Of a DNA stretch of 64,000 nt, positions 26,404 to 35,083 are shown piece after piece (positions within the stretch are counted from its first letter, which is position 1; each line of letters opens with the position of its first letter). The notes under the pieces are model-generated. The model searched no databases and was not told where the DNA came from. It saw only the letters and a program-made list of their open reading frames with translations. This DNA comes from Mucilaginibacter geliditolerans (lineage in GTDB: Bacteria > Bacteroidota > Bacteroidia > Sphingobacteriales > Sphingobacteriaceae), in assembly GCF_014200495.1 (NCBI RefSeq), contig NZ_JACHBY010000004.1, positions 310,001 to 374,000 of the forward strand, written 5' to 3'. The translations under genes and the position numbers were made by a program.

Positions 26404-27111
26404 ATGGAAAAAATATATTATGCCGCTGATAAACGCGGCCACAACGATATAGGCTGGTTAAAGGCAAATTTCTCCTTCAGCTTTGCTTCTTATTACGATC
26501 CGGAGAAGATACATTTTGGTGCGTTAAGGGTGTTAAATGACGATATTATTGCAGGTGGCAAGGGTTTTGGTACGCATCCGCACGATAATATGGAGATCAT
26601 AACCATCCCAATTTCAGGTGCGTTGGAGCATAAGGACAGTATGGGCAATATCGGCGTAATAAACGCTGGCGAAGTGCAGGTAATGTCAGCCGGGAGCGGG
26701 GTTACCCACTCGGAGTATAATCACTCTAAAACAGAGGCTGCCAATACCTTGCAGATCTGGCTTTTCCCTAAGGAAAGGAACATTAAACCACGCTACGACC
26801 AAAAGGATTTTACCGGTGTTTTAAAGCTGAATGAATTAACTACGTTGATATCTCCGGATAAAAATGCGGATACCCTTTGGATAAATCAGGATGCCACATT
26901 CTCGATGGGTGATTTTGAAGCAGGTAAGCAATTTACTTATGATATTAAACAGCCAGGCAATGGTGTTTATGTGTTTGTAATAGATGGTGCTGCTGAAATA
27001 GATGGTACAACATTAAACAAAAAGGATGCTTTGGGTGTTTATAATATCAGTTCGATAACAATTATAACCGAAGCGAAATCCCGTTTACTTTTAATAGAAG
27101 TGCCTATGTAA
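26404..27111 (+). CDS. Pirin family protein
   Basis: A 235-residue bicupin: NFSFSFASYYDPEKIHFGALRVLNDDIIAGGKGFGTHPHDNMEIITIPISG, with the pirin metal site in HPHDNME and GSGVTHSEYN. The C-terminal cupin is weaker. Relatives such as YhhW have quercetin 2,3-dioxygenase activity in vitro, while others act as regulators; the natural role is uncertain. Its 5' end lies 85 bases from the divergent Rossmann gene's start. Confidence 0.93.
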   Translation: MEKIYYAADKRGHNDIGWLKANFSFSFASYYDPEKIHFGALRVLNDDIIAGGKGFGTHPHDNMEIITIPISGALEHKDSMGNIGVINAGEVQVMSAGSGVTHSEYNHSKTEAANTLQIWLFPKERNIKPRYDQKDFTGVLKLNELTTLISPDKNADTLWINQDATFSMGDFEAGKQFTYDIKQPGNGVYVFVIDGAAEIDGTTLNKKDALGVYNISSITIITEAKSRLLLIEVPM

Positions 27112-27205
27112 CAAGCTGCTGCATTTAAGCCAAGGTTAATTCTTTTTGAACGTTAACAAAACAAATAGCTTATTATTTGTTGTAACAGACACTTAACTAA
27201 TACCT

Positions 27206-27991
27206 ATGGAAGCAGTACAGGAGCATGAGCTCACTGGCTGGAGAAAATGGTTTGCAGGCATTGGCGATCAATGCGTTTTCTTCACCAGTTTTTTAAGAAA
27301 TATATTCGCAGGAGATTTCGAATGGTCGGAATTTGTGCGGCAGTGTTATGAGATCGGTTACCGGTCAATGATGCTGGTTGGTATAACCTCCTTTATAATG
27401 GGGGCGGTACTTATACTGCAGTTAAGGCCCTCATTAGTATCGTTTGGTGAGGAAAGCATGCTGCCCACCACTTTAGCTGTATCGCTTATTCGCGAAATAG
27501 GGCCTGTTATAACCGCCTTGATCTGTTCAGGCAAAATAGCATCAAGTATTGGGGCCGAGTTGGGCAGCATGAAAGTTACCGAGCAAATTGATGCGATGGA
27601 AGTGTCGGGCGCCAGTCCGCTGCAATATTTAGTAGTTACACGTATACTGGCTGTAACCTGTATGGTTCCTTTATTAACCATAATTGGCGATGTGATCGGA
27701 CTGATAGGGGGCTTTATCGCCTTAAATATTACTGATAGCATCAGCTATATATTATACTTCCATAAATGCGTAGCGGCCATTGATTTTTCTGATTTTTTAC
27801 CCGCATTTGTTAAAACCATATTCTTTGGCTTTGCCATTGGTTTTGTGGGATGCTATAAGGGTTACAACTCAAACAAAGGTACTGAGAGTGTTGGTATAGC
27901 GGCAAATTCAGCTGTTGTAACGGCCTCGCTATGGGTTTTTGTGATTGATGCGATAGCTGTTCAAATAACCAGTATATTATTTTATAAGTAG
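27206..27991 (+). CDS. mlaE: MlaE-family ABC transporter permease
   Basis: A 261-residue membrane protein of the MlaE/Ttg2B family: YRSMMLVGITSFIMGAVLILQL, then LIREIGPVITALICSGKIASSIGAELGSMKVTEQIDAMEV, the signature of the family, and FGFAIGFVGCYKGYNSNKGTESVG. Five or six membrane helices. It is the first gene of a three-gene operon with MlaF (2-base gap) and MlaD (4-base overlap). The transporter moves phospholipids or other lipids between inner and outer membranes; direction is not given by sequence. Confidence 0.94.
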   Translation: MEAVQEHELTGWRKWFAGIGDQCVFFTSFLRNIFAGDFEWSEFVRQCYEIGYRSMMLVGITSFIMGAVLILQLRPSLVSFGEESMLPTTLAVSLIREIGPVITALICSGKIASSIGAELGSMKVTEQIDAMEVSGASPLQYLVVTRILAVTCMVPLLTIIGDVIGLIGGFIALNITDSISYILYFHKCVAAIDFSDFLPAFVKTIFFGFAIGFVGCYKGYNSNKGTESVGIAANSAVVTASLWVFVIDAIAVQITSILFYK

Positions 27992-27992
27992 T

Positions 27993-28775
27993 ATGGAAGA
28001 GGTTAAAGAACATAAAGCGCGTGCGAAGGCTTCTAAAAAGGAGGTAGTCATAGCTATTAAAGGGCTAAAAAAATCCTTTGGCAAAAAAGAGGTGCTCAAG
28101 GATATTAACCTTGAAGTGCATACAGGCGAAAATGTGGTAGTACTGGGCAAATCAGGCGAGGGCAAATCTGTTACTATAGAGTGTATAGTAGGGATGCTTA
28201 TACCAGACGGAGGCTCACTAAAAGTTTTTGGTGATGAAGTAGCCGATATGAACGCTGAGGAACTGAAGAAATTAAGAATGAAAATAGGTTTCCTGTTTCA
28301 GAGCGGGGCGCTGTATGATTCCATGACGGTGCGTGAAAACCTTGAATTTCCGCTTACACGGGTTTTAAAACTTAAAGACGAGCGTGAGATACAGGAACGC
28401 ATAAATGAGGTTTTGGAAGGCGTAGGATTGCTTGATGCGGTGGATAAATTACCCTCAGATCTGTCAGGAGGGATGCGCAAGCGGATTGGCTTAGCACGTA
28501 CATTGATCATTAAGCCCCAAATAATGCTGTATGATGAGCCAACAACCGGCCTCGACCCAATAACATCAAGAGAGATTAGCGAGCTGATCTTATCCATGCA
28601 AAAAAAATATAAAACTACATCAATTATCATAACCCATGATATGGAGTGCGCACGCATAACTGCCGACCGTATAATGATTATGAATGATGGAAAATATATA
28701 GCTGAAGGTACTTTTGAAGCCCTCCAGAAATCTAAAGACCAAATTGTAAAAGAATTTTTTAAGGATATATCATGA
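27993..28775 (+). CDS. mlaF: MlaF-like ABC transporter ATP-binding protein
   Basis: A 260-residue ATPase: Walker A GKSGEGKSVTIE, Q-loop FLFQSGALYDSMTVRENLEFPL, signature LSGGMRKRIGLARTL, Walker B LYDEPTTGLDP and the H-loop ITHDM. The GMRKR form of the signature is typical of MlaF/Ttg2A. The N-terminus adds a short basic stretch (HKARAKASKKE). It couples ATP use to the MlaE permease encoded just upstream. Confidence 0.94.
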   Translation: MEEVKEHKARAKASKKEVVIAIKGLKKSFGKKEVLKDINLEVHTGENVVVLGKSGEGKSVTIECIVGMLIPDGGSLKVFGDEVADMNAEELKKLRMKIGFLFQSGALYDSMTVRENLEFPLTRVLKLKDEREIQERINEVLEGVGLLDAVDKLPSDLSGGMRKRIGLARTLIIKPQIMLYDEPTTGLDPITSREISELILSMQKKYKTTSIIITHDMECARITADRIMIMNDGKYIAEGTFEALQKSKDQIVKEFFKDIS

Positions 28776-29560
28776 AAACTACCGCATCTCAAAAAATAAA
28801 AATAGGGTTATTCACCTTTACCGGCTTAGTGGTGCTGGCACTGGCTGTGTTTCTGTTAGGGAATAAGAAAGGTTTCTTTAATTCAACATTTAATGTTTAT
28901 GGCAGGTTTAAAAATGTAAATGGATTGCGGGTTGGTAACAATGTTCGCTTTGCAGGGATTAATGTAGGCGTGGTTGATGCCATAACCATTGTAACAGATA
29001 GCTCCGTAAGGGTTGACCTTACCTTGAATGATAATGTTAAGAAATTCGTTAAAACCGATTCGAAAATGAGTATTGGCAGTGATGGATTAATGGGCGATAA
29101 ATTGATAGTTGTTGCCCCCGGGGGCGCTGATGGTGCACAAGAAGTACAAAATGGAGCCCAACTGGCCACTGTAAACCCAATGGATGTTGACAAGATCATC
29201 AGTAAATTAACAGGTATTGCCGATAATGCGGGTAACCTGATACAAAACCTGGCAGATATTACCGGTAAGGTAAATGGTGGCAAAGGAAGTCTTGGCCGCT
29301 TGCTGAATGACGATAAAATGGCCAAAGACCTTGATGCCACCGTTAAACAGGCAAAAACCACTATGGCAAATGTGCATACAACAACCTCAACCTTAAACGA
29401 GGACCTTACAGCGGCACAGCACAACTTTTTGCTAAAGGGGTATTTTAACAAGAAGAAAAAAGCTAAAAAAGCGAAACAGGATTCTATAGCAAACGTTAAA
29501 AAAGATCAGAAAACGCAGCAAGATTCTGCTAAAAAGGCTAAGAAATCAGGAAAAGATTAA
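28772..29560 (+). CDS. mlaD: MCE-domain protein MlaD-like with lysine-rich tail
   Basis: A 262-residue protein: one N-terminal membrane anchor (residues 9-28), an MCE domain (about 36-115; YGRFKNVNGLRVGNNVRFAGINVGVVDAITI), a helical segment with KLTGIADNAGNLIQNLADITGKVNGGKGSLGRLLNDDKMA, and a C-terminal lysine-rich tail (about 222-262). MCE rings bind lipid in the periplasm. Overlaps mlaF by 4 bases. The tail is likely disordered and could contact peptidoglycan or anionic lipid; that is inference. Confidence 0.93.
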   Translation: MKTTASQKIKIGLFTFTGLVVLALAVFLLGNKKGFFNSTFNVYGRFKNVNGLRVGNNVRFAGINVGVVDAITIVTDSSVRVDLTLNDNVKKFVKTDSKMSIGSDGLMGDKLIVVAPGGADGAQEVQNGAQLATVNPMDVDKIISKLTGIADNAGNLIQNLADITGKVNGGKGSLGRLLNDDKMAKDLDATVKQAKTTMANVHTTTSTLNEDLTAAQHNFLLKGYFNKKKKAKKAKQDSIANVKKDQKTQQDSAKKAKKSGKD

Positions 29561-29570
29561 AATAGCCGGA

Positions 29571-29610
29571 TAAAAGAAAAGCCACTGAACATTCAGTGGC
29601 TTTTCTTTTA
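29571..29610. terminator. Bidirectional terminator between mlaD and gpx
   Basis: A perfect 19-bp stem with a 2-base centre (core GCCACTGAA-CA-TTCAGTGGC), flanked by A-rich and T-rich arms on both sides, between two convergent genes. The A and T arms give a U-tract in both directions. Confidence 0.93.
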
Positions 29611-29626
29611 TAAATGTGAATTATAC

Positions 29627-30139
29627 TTACAATGCATTTGTAATTGATGGATCCAGTGGTTTTACTGCTGAACGGTAACGATGGATCAGTTTACCGTTTT
29701 CATCAAGCAGGAATTTTTCAAAGTTCCATTTTATTTCACCTGTAAAATCAGGGTTTGGCGCTTCGGTCAAATATTTGAACAGCGGTGCGATATCATCGCC
29801 TTTAACACTTACCTTTTCACTTAACGGGAAAGTAACGTTGTATTTGCCCGTACAAAAGCTTTTAATTTCAGCATTAGTACCGGGATCTTGGTTGGCAAAG
29901 TTATTTTCGGGGAACCCAACTACTACAACCTTGTCTTTATACAGTTCTGCCAGTTTTTGCAGATCGGCATATTGCGGGGTGTAGCCGCATTTTGAGGCGG
30001 TGTTAACTACCAATATTTTTTTTCCTTTGTATTTGGCTAAAGAAAAGTCCTGCCCGTCAATGGTCTTTAATTTAAACTGGTAAACTTCAGCTGCCGGTGT
30101 GATCAGCATTAAAGTTAAAAAGAGCGCTAATAATTTCAT
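29627..30139 (-). CDS. Glutathione peroxidase-family thiol peroxidase
   Basis: A 170-residue protein with a short signal-peptide-like N-terminus (MKLLALFLTLMLITPAAEV). NTASKCGYTPQY carries the peroxidatic cysteine (Cys51) in place of selenocysteine; GFPENNFANQDPGTNAEIKSFC gives the Gln and a second cysteine, and IKWNFEKFLLDENG carries the conserved Trp/Asn. Bacterial Cys-type members usually use thioredoxin, not glutathione. The signal peptide suggests periplasmic peroxide removal. Confidence 0.93.
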   Translation of the reverse strand: MKLLALFLTLMLITPAAEVYQFKLKTIDGQDFSLAKYKGKKILVVNTASKCGYTPQYADLQKLAELYKDKVVVVGFPENNFANQDPGTNAEIKSFCTGKYNVTFPLSEKVSVKGDDIAPLFKYLTEAPNPDFTGEIKWNFEKFLLDENGKLIHRYRSAVKPLDPSITNAL

Positions 30140-30178
30140 GGCTAATTGTTTTAATAATGATGTGTTTATAACGTAAAA

Positions 30179-30610
30179 TTAGCTATTAAAGCTTCGTCTG
30201 TTCAAATAGAAATCTTCTTTTTGTGTCATTTTATTCTTATCAGCCGCCGATTTATCCTTGTAACCCAGCAAGTGTAAAATACCATGTATAATTACCCGGT
30301 GTAATTCGGTGGTTTCGGTGACATCAAACTTGGCGGCGTTCTCCCTTATCCGATCTATCGATATGAAAATATCGCCGATAATCAAGCCCTCAACCTCCGA
30401 GTTATCAAAGGTTACAATATCGGTATAGGTATCATGGTCGAGGTATTGCTGGTTTATCTGCAATAAATAAGCATCCGAGCAAAAGATGTAGGTAAGTTCC
30501 TTTAATTTATAGCCTTCGGCAAGTACGGTATCTGTTATCCATTGTCTTACCTGTGTTTTGTTCTTTAGCTTATAGGTAATGTCCTCTTCAAAAAACTGTA
30601 TAGCAGGCAT
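30179..30610 (-). CDS. ybeY: Endoribonuclease YbeY
   Basis: A 143-residue zinc-dependent RNase: DIVTFDNSEVEGLIIGDIFISIDRIRENA and HRVIIHGILHLLGYKDKSAADKNKM. The HxxxHxxGY-D pattern (HGILHLLGYKD) binds zinc. It acts in 16S rRNA 3' maturation and ribosome quality control. Its ATG overlaps by 1 base the stop of the RsbW-like gene upstream, so the two are translationally coupled, and the DUF4175 gene lies just before them. Confidence 0.94.
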   Translation of the reverse strand: MPAIQFFEEDITYKLKNKTQVRQWITDTVLAEGYKLKELTYIFCSDAYLLQINQQYLDHDTYTDIVTFDNSEVEGLIIGDIFISIDRIRENAAKFDVTETTELHRVIIHGILHLLGYKDKSAADKNKMTQKEDFYLNRRSFNS

Positions 30611-31032
30611 TATATCTTAAAATGAAGTTCTATTTCGTTGCCTGTAGCGTTAAATATGCATTGATCGGCAAGGTGTTTTATAATAAATATACCACGGCCG
30701 GTTAAGTTCTCCAGGTTTTCAGGCGCTGTAGGGTCGGGCAAATGGGTATAATCAAACCCTTCACCCTCGTCGGTAATGGTCCATGTGATGCGTTTGGGTT
30801 CAACCTCGGCATTTATAATTACCTTTTTATTCGGATCCATTTTATTGCCATGTTTCATGGCGTTTATCAAAGCTTCATTAAGGCAAGTCATCATATTAGC
30901 AAAGGTATCTTCGCTGATGTCATGCCTGTCTGCTATGTTTTCAATTAAATTCTCCAGTTGGGCTATACTTTCCTCTTTAGATTGCAGCTGTAAGGTGTAT
31001 AATTGGCCTACCCGAACTTTTTCCTGTTCCAT
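30610..31032 (-). CDS. ATP-binding protein, anti-sigma-factor kinase-like (HATPase)
   Basis: About 140 residues of GHKL fold resembling RsbW/SpoIIAB: MMTCLNEALINAMKHGNKMDPNKKVIINAEVEPKRITWTITDEGEGFDYTHLPDP and LTGRGIFIIKHLADQC. The N box (NEALINAMKHGN) and G1 box (DEGEGF) are intact. I chose the ATG at 31032, one base after the stop of the DUF4175 gene; an ATG at 31044 is in frame and overlaps it. No STAS-domain antagonist or sigma partner is encoded nearby, so its target is unknown. Coupled to ybeY by a 1-base overlap. Confidence 0.85.
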   Translation of the reverse strand: MEQEKVRVGQLYTLQLQSKEESIAQLENLIENIADRHDISEDTFANMMTCLNEALINAMKHGNKMDPNKKVIINAEVEPKRITWTITDEGEGFDYTHLPDPTAPENLENLTGRGIFIIKHLADQCIFNATGNEIELHFKI

Positions 31033-31033
31033 A

Positions 31034-34000
31034 CTACTTGGCATTAATTTGATCAAAGTACAAATTTATTCTTTGTTTATAATATAAGTTAAGTGCCGGA
31101 GACACCGTTCTGATCTGTTCTGTCTGTTTTGCTTTTACTTGTTGGTAATCCTGCAATGCTTTAATATACCCGGGAGGCATGTCTTTGCCGGCATGACTTT
31201 CGCGCTGCTGATCCTGTTCGCGCTGTTGGTCAGCCTTTTCCGCGTCCAGTAATCTGCTTTGAATCTGCTGTTGCCTTTTTAATGCTTCATCGGTGATTCT
31301 CTTGTTTACGAGATCGCGTTCGTTTTGTTCCATTTGCTGCGAAATTTTATCAAGATCTCCCAAACCATTTCTGCCATCTTTGTTTTCGTCCTGGTTAATC
31401 TGCTGCAACATCTCCCGTATCATTTGCTGCTGCCTCGCCATTTTAGCCAACTGCTCGCTCATATTACCGCCCTGCCCATTTTTGGGCGTTCCCTGACCTT
31501 GTTTTTGGCCATTTTGCCCCTGATTGCCTTGCTGTTGCTGCATTTGTTCACGGGCTTTTTGCATGTTTTGGTTCAATTGCTGTTGCATTTGTGCCAGTTG
31601 CGCAAGGGATTGTTTCTTTCCTTTACCTTTTCCCTGACCATTTTTTTGCATATTCTGCAATTGTTCAAGCGCTTCACTCAACATTAGTGCCAAATTGTTC
31701 ATGGCTGTCATAGCAAACTGCTGATTGCCTGACGCTTCGGGTGTTTGCCTGTCGCCCAAATTAACCAGCGCTTTATCAATATGATCATTTATCCCGGTAA
31801 TCTCTTTATTAACGGTTGATTGTATTTGCGGTACACGCCGGCTCAGCGCATACAAACTATCTTCGGCCGTTTTAAGGTTATCTTTTATATCTTTTTGTTT
31901 TTGGGCAAGGATGGTATAATTGGGGTCGGTAGGGTTGGTGCTCTTTAGCGTTTGCATTATATTTTCCTGCTGAAAAGAACTGTTTACCAGGTTTTTCAGC
32001 AACTCGCGCAGTTCCTGTATATCTATATTGTTTTCAGCTTCCTGGCTTTCCTCATTTTGTTGCTTCATTTTGCTGGCAAGCTGCTGCATTTGTTTGGCAG
32101 ATTGTTGCTGCGATTGCGATGCTTTTGAACTGTTATTTTTTTGCAAATCATCACTGCTCTGCTGCATTTGCTGATCTATATTTTTTACATCTTTCGCCGG
32201 ATCTTCAAAATCCATCTTTTGCTCATTCTGATTATTCTCTTTTTTCAGCTCATCCAGCGTTTTTTTAACCTCCTGAAAATCATTGGCTACTTTTTGCTGC
32301 TCCTGCTGTGCTGTTTTTGTGTCAGCATTTGGCTGTTTATTCTGATCGGCTAATTTTTGCTGCTGCTGCGCCAACTGGTTAAGCTGATTGGCTGTTTGAT
32401 CCAGTTTTTGGTCAAAGGCCAGTTTTTTATAAAGCTCCAGCATGCGATCGAGCTCTTTTTTCAGCGATTTATTGTCGGTTTGCATTTTCGCCAATTCATC
32501 GCGGGTAGCATCCTTTTGGTCTTTTTGTAAAAGCTGTTGCAGGTTTTGCAGCATTTGCTGGGTTTTAGGGTCGAGCACATTGTTAAACAGCTTTTCCATT
32601 TCCTTTTGCTTCGCAACCATTTCCTGATCCTGCTGCTGGTTTTCCTGGCGATTATATTCGTTCTTTTTATTCTCGTTCTGTATATCTTTTACCAAGTCAT
32701 CCAGGTCCTTCTTTTTCTGCAAGAGGTCTTCAATCTGCTTTTTTTCATCGAATGATATGGTGTTTTTATTCAGTAGAAGCTCATTCAGTTTTTGGGAATC
32801 ATGCTCCACTTGTCCCGCAATTTTTATGGCCGACTGCATTTTTTGCTTAACCGATTGTGTACCGGCGTTTAATTGCTCATTCAGCTGCTTAGCATCCGGC
32901 ACATTAAGCGTATGCTCGGGCGAGCGCACCTTTTTTGGGCCATTAACACCATCATTATCGGCAACCTCGAAAAAGTAAGTCACCTGGTCGCCGGGTTTTA
33001 TGCCCAGATCCTTTAAATTCCAGTAGTAAAAGAAATTGGCTTGGGTTTGGCTCAGATCGGCCTTAACGGGTAGCGTATATAAATGCGCTTTGCCGGTTTC
33101 GTTCTCGCCGGGTGCTCCAACTTTGTAATGAAAAACCAGGGATGAAAAACCATGATCGTCCTGTATCTTACCCGTAAAATAAAGGGCTTTCATGCTGATG
33201 GAATCGGCCTTTTCCTCAACAGAAATGGTGGGCGGTTCATCTGCAATTACATTGATACGGTAACTGGCCGAATCGCTGTTTTTAACTGAGGTATTGAGCG
33301 GGTTTATTTTATAAACGCTGTTTTTAAGAATCTTTTCATTATGCTCAAACAGGTCATGACCGCTTAAACCAAGCGCCTGTGTTTTATTATCCATAGAAAA
33401 AACCATCCCGGTAGCATTTTGGGTGTGGAATTGCCAGTTTACAATGGTTCCTGCCGGGATAGTAAGATCGCCGGCATTGGGCAATGTTTCATTTTTTTTA
33501 TGCAGATAAGCGGGATAGCTTAACCGTACATCAAAATGCAATAATGACGGGCGCAGGTTTACCTTTATCTCATAGGAAGCTGAAGTAAAGCCATTGGCGG
33601 TAAGCTTGAAAACGGTATTCTGCTGTAAATTACTGAAGAGGTATTGAAAACGGCTGATGTTTTGTTTATCAAGCTTGAATGTGTTATTCGCGGTTTCTAC
33701 ATAAACATCGGCGGGGAGTTTATCACCCTCCAGTTTCAGATCAAGCTTAAAATCCTGGCCCTGTACTACGGCTAACGAACTGTTTAAAACAACAAATTTA
33801 AATGGTGCAACAGGTGCAAAATATTCATTATGCCTTAACAGCCTTTTGGTACTTTCTGTTAAAACCGATGGCGCAGCTAATGCTATTACACAGATTACTG
33901 CCACTGGCGTTATTATCCATTTAAGGTATTTGCTGTTTTCCTTAATATTTATGGCCGATGGAAAGCTGACCGGCTTTAACAGTTCTATCTTTTGATCAAT

Positions 34001-34402
34001 ACTGGCCTCGATCAGTGCCCGGTGCCGCTCATCAATAATGGCCTGCTTTTTAAGTTGAAGTGTATTGAGCAGTTTATCGTTAACGCCACTAAAGTGCTTG
34101 CCAATAATTTCGGCCGCTTCATCATGGGTTAAAGTTTTGCCCAATTTTAGCCAGGCTAATAGTGATGGTATTACCAGCCACCCAATAAGCCCGAGGTTTA
34201 ATACAATGAAAAAGTAAAAGAGGATAGTGCGTAATACCACGTTGAAATTGCCGAAATATTCGCTCAGGGTGATAACTACATATGCTGAAAATAAGCCCGC
34301 GCCTAAAAAGATCAATCCCCGTAAAAGATTATTTAGATAATACTTCCGTATAAAGGTGTTGATCTTGCCGATTAAAAGCTCATAATTTTCAGTAGCATTC
34401 AT
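31034..34402 (-). CDS. DUF4175 giant protein with Gln-rich coiled-coil C-terminus
   Basis: A 1122-residue protein. Two N-terminal membrane helices (about 26-48, 58-80), DEAAEIIGKHFSGVNDKLLNTLQLKK, a third helix (about 156-177, IITPVAVICVIALAAPSVL), then a periplasmic beta-rich part (to about 500) and a long coiled coil rich in Gln, Lys, Asn and Glu to the end. It includes runs such as QQQQGNQGQNGQKQGQG and NMQKNGQGKGKGKKQ near 960-1000. DUF4175 family; no known activity. It is first in the unit with the RsbW-like gene and ybeY, so a role in envelope sensing is possible, but that is inference. The Gln richness is unlike every neighbour. Confidence 0.85.
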   Translation of the reverse strand: MNATENYELLIGKINTFIRKYYLNNLLRGLIFLGAGLFSAYVVITLSEYFGNFNVVLRTILFYFFIVLNLGLIGWLVIPSLLAWLKLGKTLTHDEAAEIIGKHFSGVNDKLLNTLQLKKQAIIDERHRALIEASIDQKIELLKPVSFPSAINIKENSKYLKWIITPVAVICVIALAAPSVLTESTKRLLRHNEYFAPVAPFKFVVLNSSLAVVQGQDFKLDLKLEGDKLPADVYVETANNTFKLDKQNISRFQYLFSNLQQNTVFKLTANGFTSASYEIKVNLRPSLLHFDVRLSYPAYLHKKNETLPNAGDLTIPAGTIVNWQFHTQNATGMVFSMDNKTQALGLSGHDLFEHNEKILKNSVYKINPLNTSVKNSDSASYRINVIADEPPTISVEEKADSISMKALYFTGKIQDDHGFSSLVFHYKVGAPGENETGKAHLYTLPVKADLSQTQANFFYYWNLKDLGIKPGDQVTYFFEVADNDGVNGPKKVRSPEHTLNVPDAKQLNEQLNAGTQSVKQKMQSAIKIAGQVEHDSQKLNELLLNKNTISFDEKKQIEDLLQKKKDLDDLVKDIQNENKKNEYNRQENQQQDQEMVAKQKEMEKLFNNVLDPKTQQMLQNLQQLLQKDQKDATRDELAKMQTDNKSLKKELDRMLELYKKLAFDQKLDQTANQLNQLAQQQQKLADQNKQPNADTKTAQQEQQKVANDFQEVKKTLDELKKENNQNEQKMDFEDPAKDVKNIDQQMQQSSDDLQKNNSSKASQSQQQSAKQMQQLASKMKQQNEESQEAENNIDIQELRELLKNLVNSSFQQENIMQTLKSTNPTDPNYTILAQKQKDIKDNLKTAEDSLYALSRRVPQIQSTVNKEITGINDHIDKALVNLGDRQTPEASGNQQFAMTAMNNLALMLSEALEQLQNMQKNGQGKGKGKKQSLAQLAQMQQQLNQNMQKAREQMQQQQGNQGQNGQKQGQGTPKNGQGGNMSEQLAKMARQQQMIREMLQQINQDENKDGRNGLGDLDKISQQMEQNERDLVNKRITDEALKRQQQIQSRLLDAEKADQQREQDQQRESHAGKDMPPGYIKALQDYQQVKAKQTEQIRTVSPALNLYYKQRINLYFDQINAK

Positions 34403-34563
34403 TTGTCAGCATGTTTTCACAGGTTATAACATTAAACGGAAAATCAACCGTAATGATACACGTAGATGTTCAAGGTAATAAAATTAATGGCTAACCTAAA
34501 ATAACATAAAAATTTTATAACAATAGGATGATAATGGCTATAAATGGTTATAAAAACAAGTCG

Positions 34564-34600
34564 TATATTTGTAAGGCAAACTTATTAGTATAACTTACTA
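34564..34600 (+). promoter_or_regulatory. Candidate promoter and operator of the marR-MFS operon
   Basis: TATATTTG at 34564-34571 fits the Bacteroidota -7 element TAnnTTTG. Downstream lie TAGTA-TAACT-TACTA (34586-34600, a 5-bp inverted repeat) and two direct AACTTA repeats 13 bases apart, all within 20 bases of the MarR start. That placement suits autorepression. Confidence 0.5.
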
Positions 34601-34604
34601 TAAT

Positions 34605-35042
34605 ATGAGTAACGAAAAAGACCTTCAGTATGTATCAGACTTGCGAACAGTTGTAACAAGGCTGATAAAAAAATTACGCAGGGAATCTATCACTGCCCAG
34701 CAGCTTTCCCTTACCGAGCGATCAACACTAGGCCTGTTATTGCAGCACGGCGGGTTATTGCCAAGCGAGCTTGCCTCAATGGAAAAGATCACCAACCAAT
34801 CCATGTCGCAAATATTGAGTCATCTTATGGAGGAGGGGTTGATCATCCGCACCAATTCAGAAACGGATAAGCGAAAGGTAGTTATATCATTAACTGAAAA
34901 GGGCGAGCAAACCATATTAAAGATGCGCAGTGAAAGGGATGAATGGCTGGAAAAGGCCATTAATGCAACCTGCACTGCCGAAGAGCAGGAAATACTAAAA
35001 CAGGCTATAGCGCCGCTAACCAAAATAGTTGATTTTGAGTAA
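34605..35042 (+). CDS. MarR family transcriptional regulator
   Basis: A 145-residue winged-helix protein: LRTVVTRLIKKLRRESI dimerisation helix, GLLLQHGGLLPSELASMEKITNQSMSQILSHLMEEGLIIRTNSETDKRKVVISLTEKGEQTI as the DNA-binding domain and wing. The DKRKV arginine of the wing tip is kept. It sits 41 bases upstream of a multidrug-type MFS gene in the same direction, the usual MarR-efflux arrangement. The ligand is unknown. Confidence 0.93.
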   Translation: MSNEKDLQYVSDLRTVVTRLIKKLRRESITAQQLSLTERSTLGLLLQHGGLLPSELASMEKITNQSMSQILSHLMEEGLIIRTNSETDKRKVVISLTEKGEQTILKMRSERDEWLEKAINATCTAEEQEILKQAIAPLTKIVDFE

Positions 35043-35083
35043 GGGTGGATAGCTTATCGAATAATAATAAATAGAGGGTGATA

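Noticed and set aside
31293..32978. Hydrophobic Leu/Phe-rich plus-strand frames opposite the DUF4175 gene
   Set aside because: They are the antisense of CAG/CAA-rich codons, which read as Leu-rich peptides; no independent start or family.
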